Below the pieces are notes generated by a model. The model had not been told where the DNA came from, did not search any database, and saw nothing but the letters and a program-made list of their open reading frames with translations. The translations under genes and the position numbers were made by a program. Of a DNA stretch of 15,622 nucleotides, positions 14,725 through 15,622 are shown piece by piece. Every line of letters begins with the position of its first letter. Within the stretch, counting starts at the first letter, position 1. Source of the DNA: Bacteroidales bacterium (GTDB lineage: Bacteria; Bacteroidota; Bacteroidia; Bacteroidales; WCHB1-69); contig JAGCRI010000182.1 in NCBI GenBank assembly GCA_017964755.1, positions 1 to 15,622 on the forward strand, written 5' to 3'.

Positions 14725-15622
14725 TCAATCTTTTACACAACGGACAGAATAGCCGTAATACTTCGGAGTGTAGGAATTGACAACTGTCTCTGAACGATAA
14801 TACAAGCCCCTGTAGTATGAATTGCTTGAATTGTACTGGGTCGTACTCCAAAAATATGCATAACTCGAAAAATCATAAGCATAGTTCCCTGACAGACATC
14901 CCGCCGGTCGAGCCTCAAAGCCCGTAGTGTTGTTAGGATACGACAAGTCACCTACATAATAGTTCCCATTGTTCCCTGCATTTGACCAGTAACTCTGTGA
15001 CGCCAATGCCTTCGCTATATATGTTGCCGTACTGCTGTATGTGTAGTTCGGATGATTCGTCACATAATTCGTCAGTTCCATCCACTCCGCACTGCTCGGA
15101 ACATGCCACCCCGTAGGACATATACCCTGTACACCGCTCGGGTTCCCACTTGAGGACGGCGAGTTCCCCATCACAGCACGCCAATTGTACAGATAACCGT
15201 ACGTTGAGACATTCGATGACGACTTGTTCGGATAGAAACGGTATGCGATATTGCTGTACGTCTCCGTTGCCCCCATCGGTATCGCCACACCATTCGCATA
15301 TCTCGTCGTCTTCAAGTTCTCTCGCATCCAGCACTGGGCACCGATCTGTATCGTATTGTATGTGTTGTTGTCAACGTCTGTCACCGTCCCACAATTCACA
15401 AGCAGGACCAGCTTGTATATACTGTCACAGCCTCCATTGACTCGGGTCAATGAATCGTAATATACGCCTCCGTCTGTCAGTGTCCTGCCGCGCCAGCTGT
15501 AACTTGTCCCGTATGTGATATTCACTGTCTGCTCCATTAAAGTATCAGTACACGCCGCCAAAACGCCTGGGCCCTTAACACATCTCACTGAATAGCCGTA
15601 ATACTTCGGAGTGTAGGAATTG
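14725..15622 (-). CDS. FISUMP-domain repeat protein, 5' end outside the window
   Basis: This is the C-terminal 298 residues of a larger protein whose frame is open to the window edge. An in-frame GTG at 15588 is not the start, because the coding signal continues upstream. From the N-side: the end of a previous FISUMP unit (NSYTPKYYGYSVRCVK); a short Ig-like unit with TDGGVYYDSLTRVNGGCDS and KLVLLV, like the CDS-Y-L-L-V repeats of Bacteroidetes surface proteins; then a full FISUMP domain (TIGR02145-like). That domain has IQIGAQCWMRENLKTTRYAN, CPTGWHVPSSAEW, GFEARPAGCLSGN, YFWSTTQ, and the ending YYGYSVRCVKD before the stop. The domain family is usually extracytoplasmic and of unknown role; adhesion or surface display is a guess. 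No type IX secretion C-terminal domain is seen after the last FISUMP. murL starts 20 bp downstream. Confidence 0.85.
   Translation of the reverse strand, partial: NSYTPKYYGYSVRCVKGPGVLAACTDTLMEQTVNITYGTSYSWRGRTLTDGGVYYDSLTRVNGGCDSIYKLVLLVNCGTVTDVDNNTYNTIQIGAQCWMRENLKTTRYANGVAIPMGATETYSNIAYRFYPNKSSSNVSTYGYLYNWRAVMGNSPSSSGNPSGVQGICPTGWHVPSSAEWMELTNYVTNHPNYTYSSTATYIAKALASQSYWSNAGNNGNYYVGDLSYPNNTTGFEARPAGCLSGNYAYDFSSYAYFWSTTQYNSSNSYYRGLYYRSETVVNSYTPKYYGYSVRCVKD
14747..14779 (-). repeat. 33-bp direct repeat, copy 1 (end of last FISUMP unit)
   Basis: These 33 bp are identical to 15590-15622. They encode most of the NSYTPKYYGYS ending of the FISUMP domain. The spacing between copies is 843 bp, exactly 281 codons, so it is an in-frame tandem protein repeat. 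Confidence 0.9.
15590..15622 (-). repeat. 33-bp direct repeat, copy 2 (end of previous FISUMP unit, cut by window edge)
   Basis: Identical to 14747-14779 up to the last base of the window, so the real repeat is probably longer. The base just left of it already differs (T at 15589 against A at 14746). Confidence 0.9.

Noticed and set aside
14948..15440. Open frames of about 100 residues on both strands within the FISUMP gene
   Set aside because: They are shadows of a Ser/Tyr/Asn-rich repeat gene; the FISUMP frame carries all recognisable motifs.
1..15622. CRISPR array, phage or transposon, tRNA or rRNA
   Set aside because: I found no regularly spaced repeats, transposase or integrase motifs, terminal inverted repeats, or tRNA-like or rRNA-like sequence.

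Overview
The window reads as chromosomal DNA of a Bacteroidales-type bacterium (phylum Bacteroidota), probably an uncultured gut lineage. The lineage call rests on the protein families present (PorV/PorQ-family barrel, FISUMP repeats, a 340-residue Bacteroidetes-style branched-chain aminotransferase), on TAnnTTTG-type promoter boxes and on the general lack of clear Shine-Dalgarno sequences. It is inference from memory, not a database result. All genes are on the minus strand except one outer-membrane barrel gene. No tRNA, rRNA, CRISPR array, insertion sequence or phage gene was seen.

Left part (1-2850). ilvE (branched-chain aminotransferase) lies 36 bp downstream of apt (adenine phosphoribosyltransferase), probably as one transcript. 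A ~100 bp divergent intergenic region separates apt from the plus-strand PorV/PorQ-family barrel gene, whose stop is only 2 bp from the stop of the convergent sugar transferase gene.

Middle part (2853-8741). A tightly packed minus-strand run, read right to left, has mlaE and mlaF (inner-membrane core of an Mla/MCE lipid transporter, overlapping by 4 bp), an APH/choline-kinase-fold kinase, a Gfo/Idh/MocA dehydrogenase, an unrecognised lipoprotein, and a polyprenyl-phosphate sugar-1-phosphate transferase that would start a surface glycan. It looks like one envelope-related operon with its promoter just upstream of mlaE.

Division part (8811-12748). ftsQ, ftsA and ftsZ are in the canonical order, followed by a clear intrinsic terminator. 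The ftsQ reading frame runs about 100 bp into ftsA. One extra A in an A6 run would instead give a classic ATGA stop/start overlap. FtsZ has a lysine in its GTP-binding T4 loop. murC, the usual neighbour upstream of ftsQ, is absent and is replaced by an AT-rich 257 bp gap.

Right part (12751-15622). trmO (tRNA m6t6A methyltransferase) sits 4 bp downstream of a MurL-family gene. MurL is the peptidoglycan precursor epimerase known from Xanthomonas that makes D-Glu after ligation, so finding it next to ftsQAZ is notable. Upstream is the 3' part of a large repeat protein with FISUMP domains, cut by the window edge. The 17 residues at the edge repeat its own C-terminus, which shows a tandem unit of about 281 residues.
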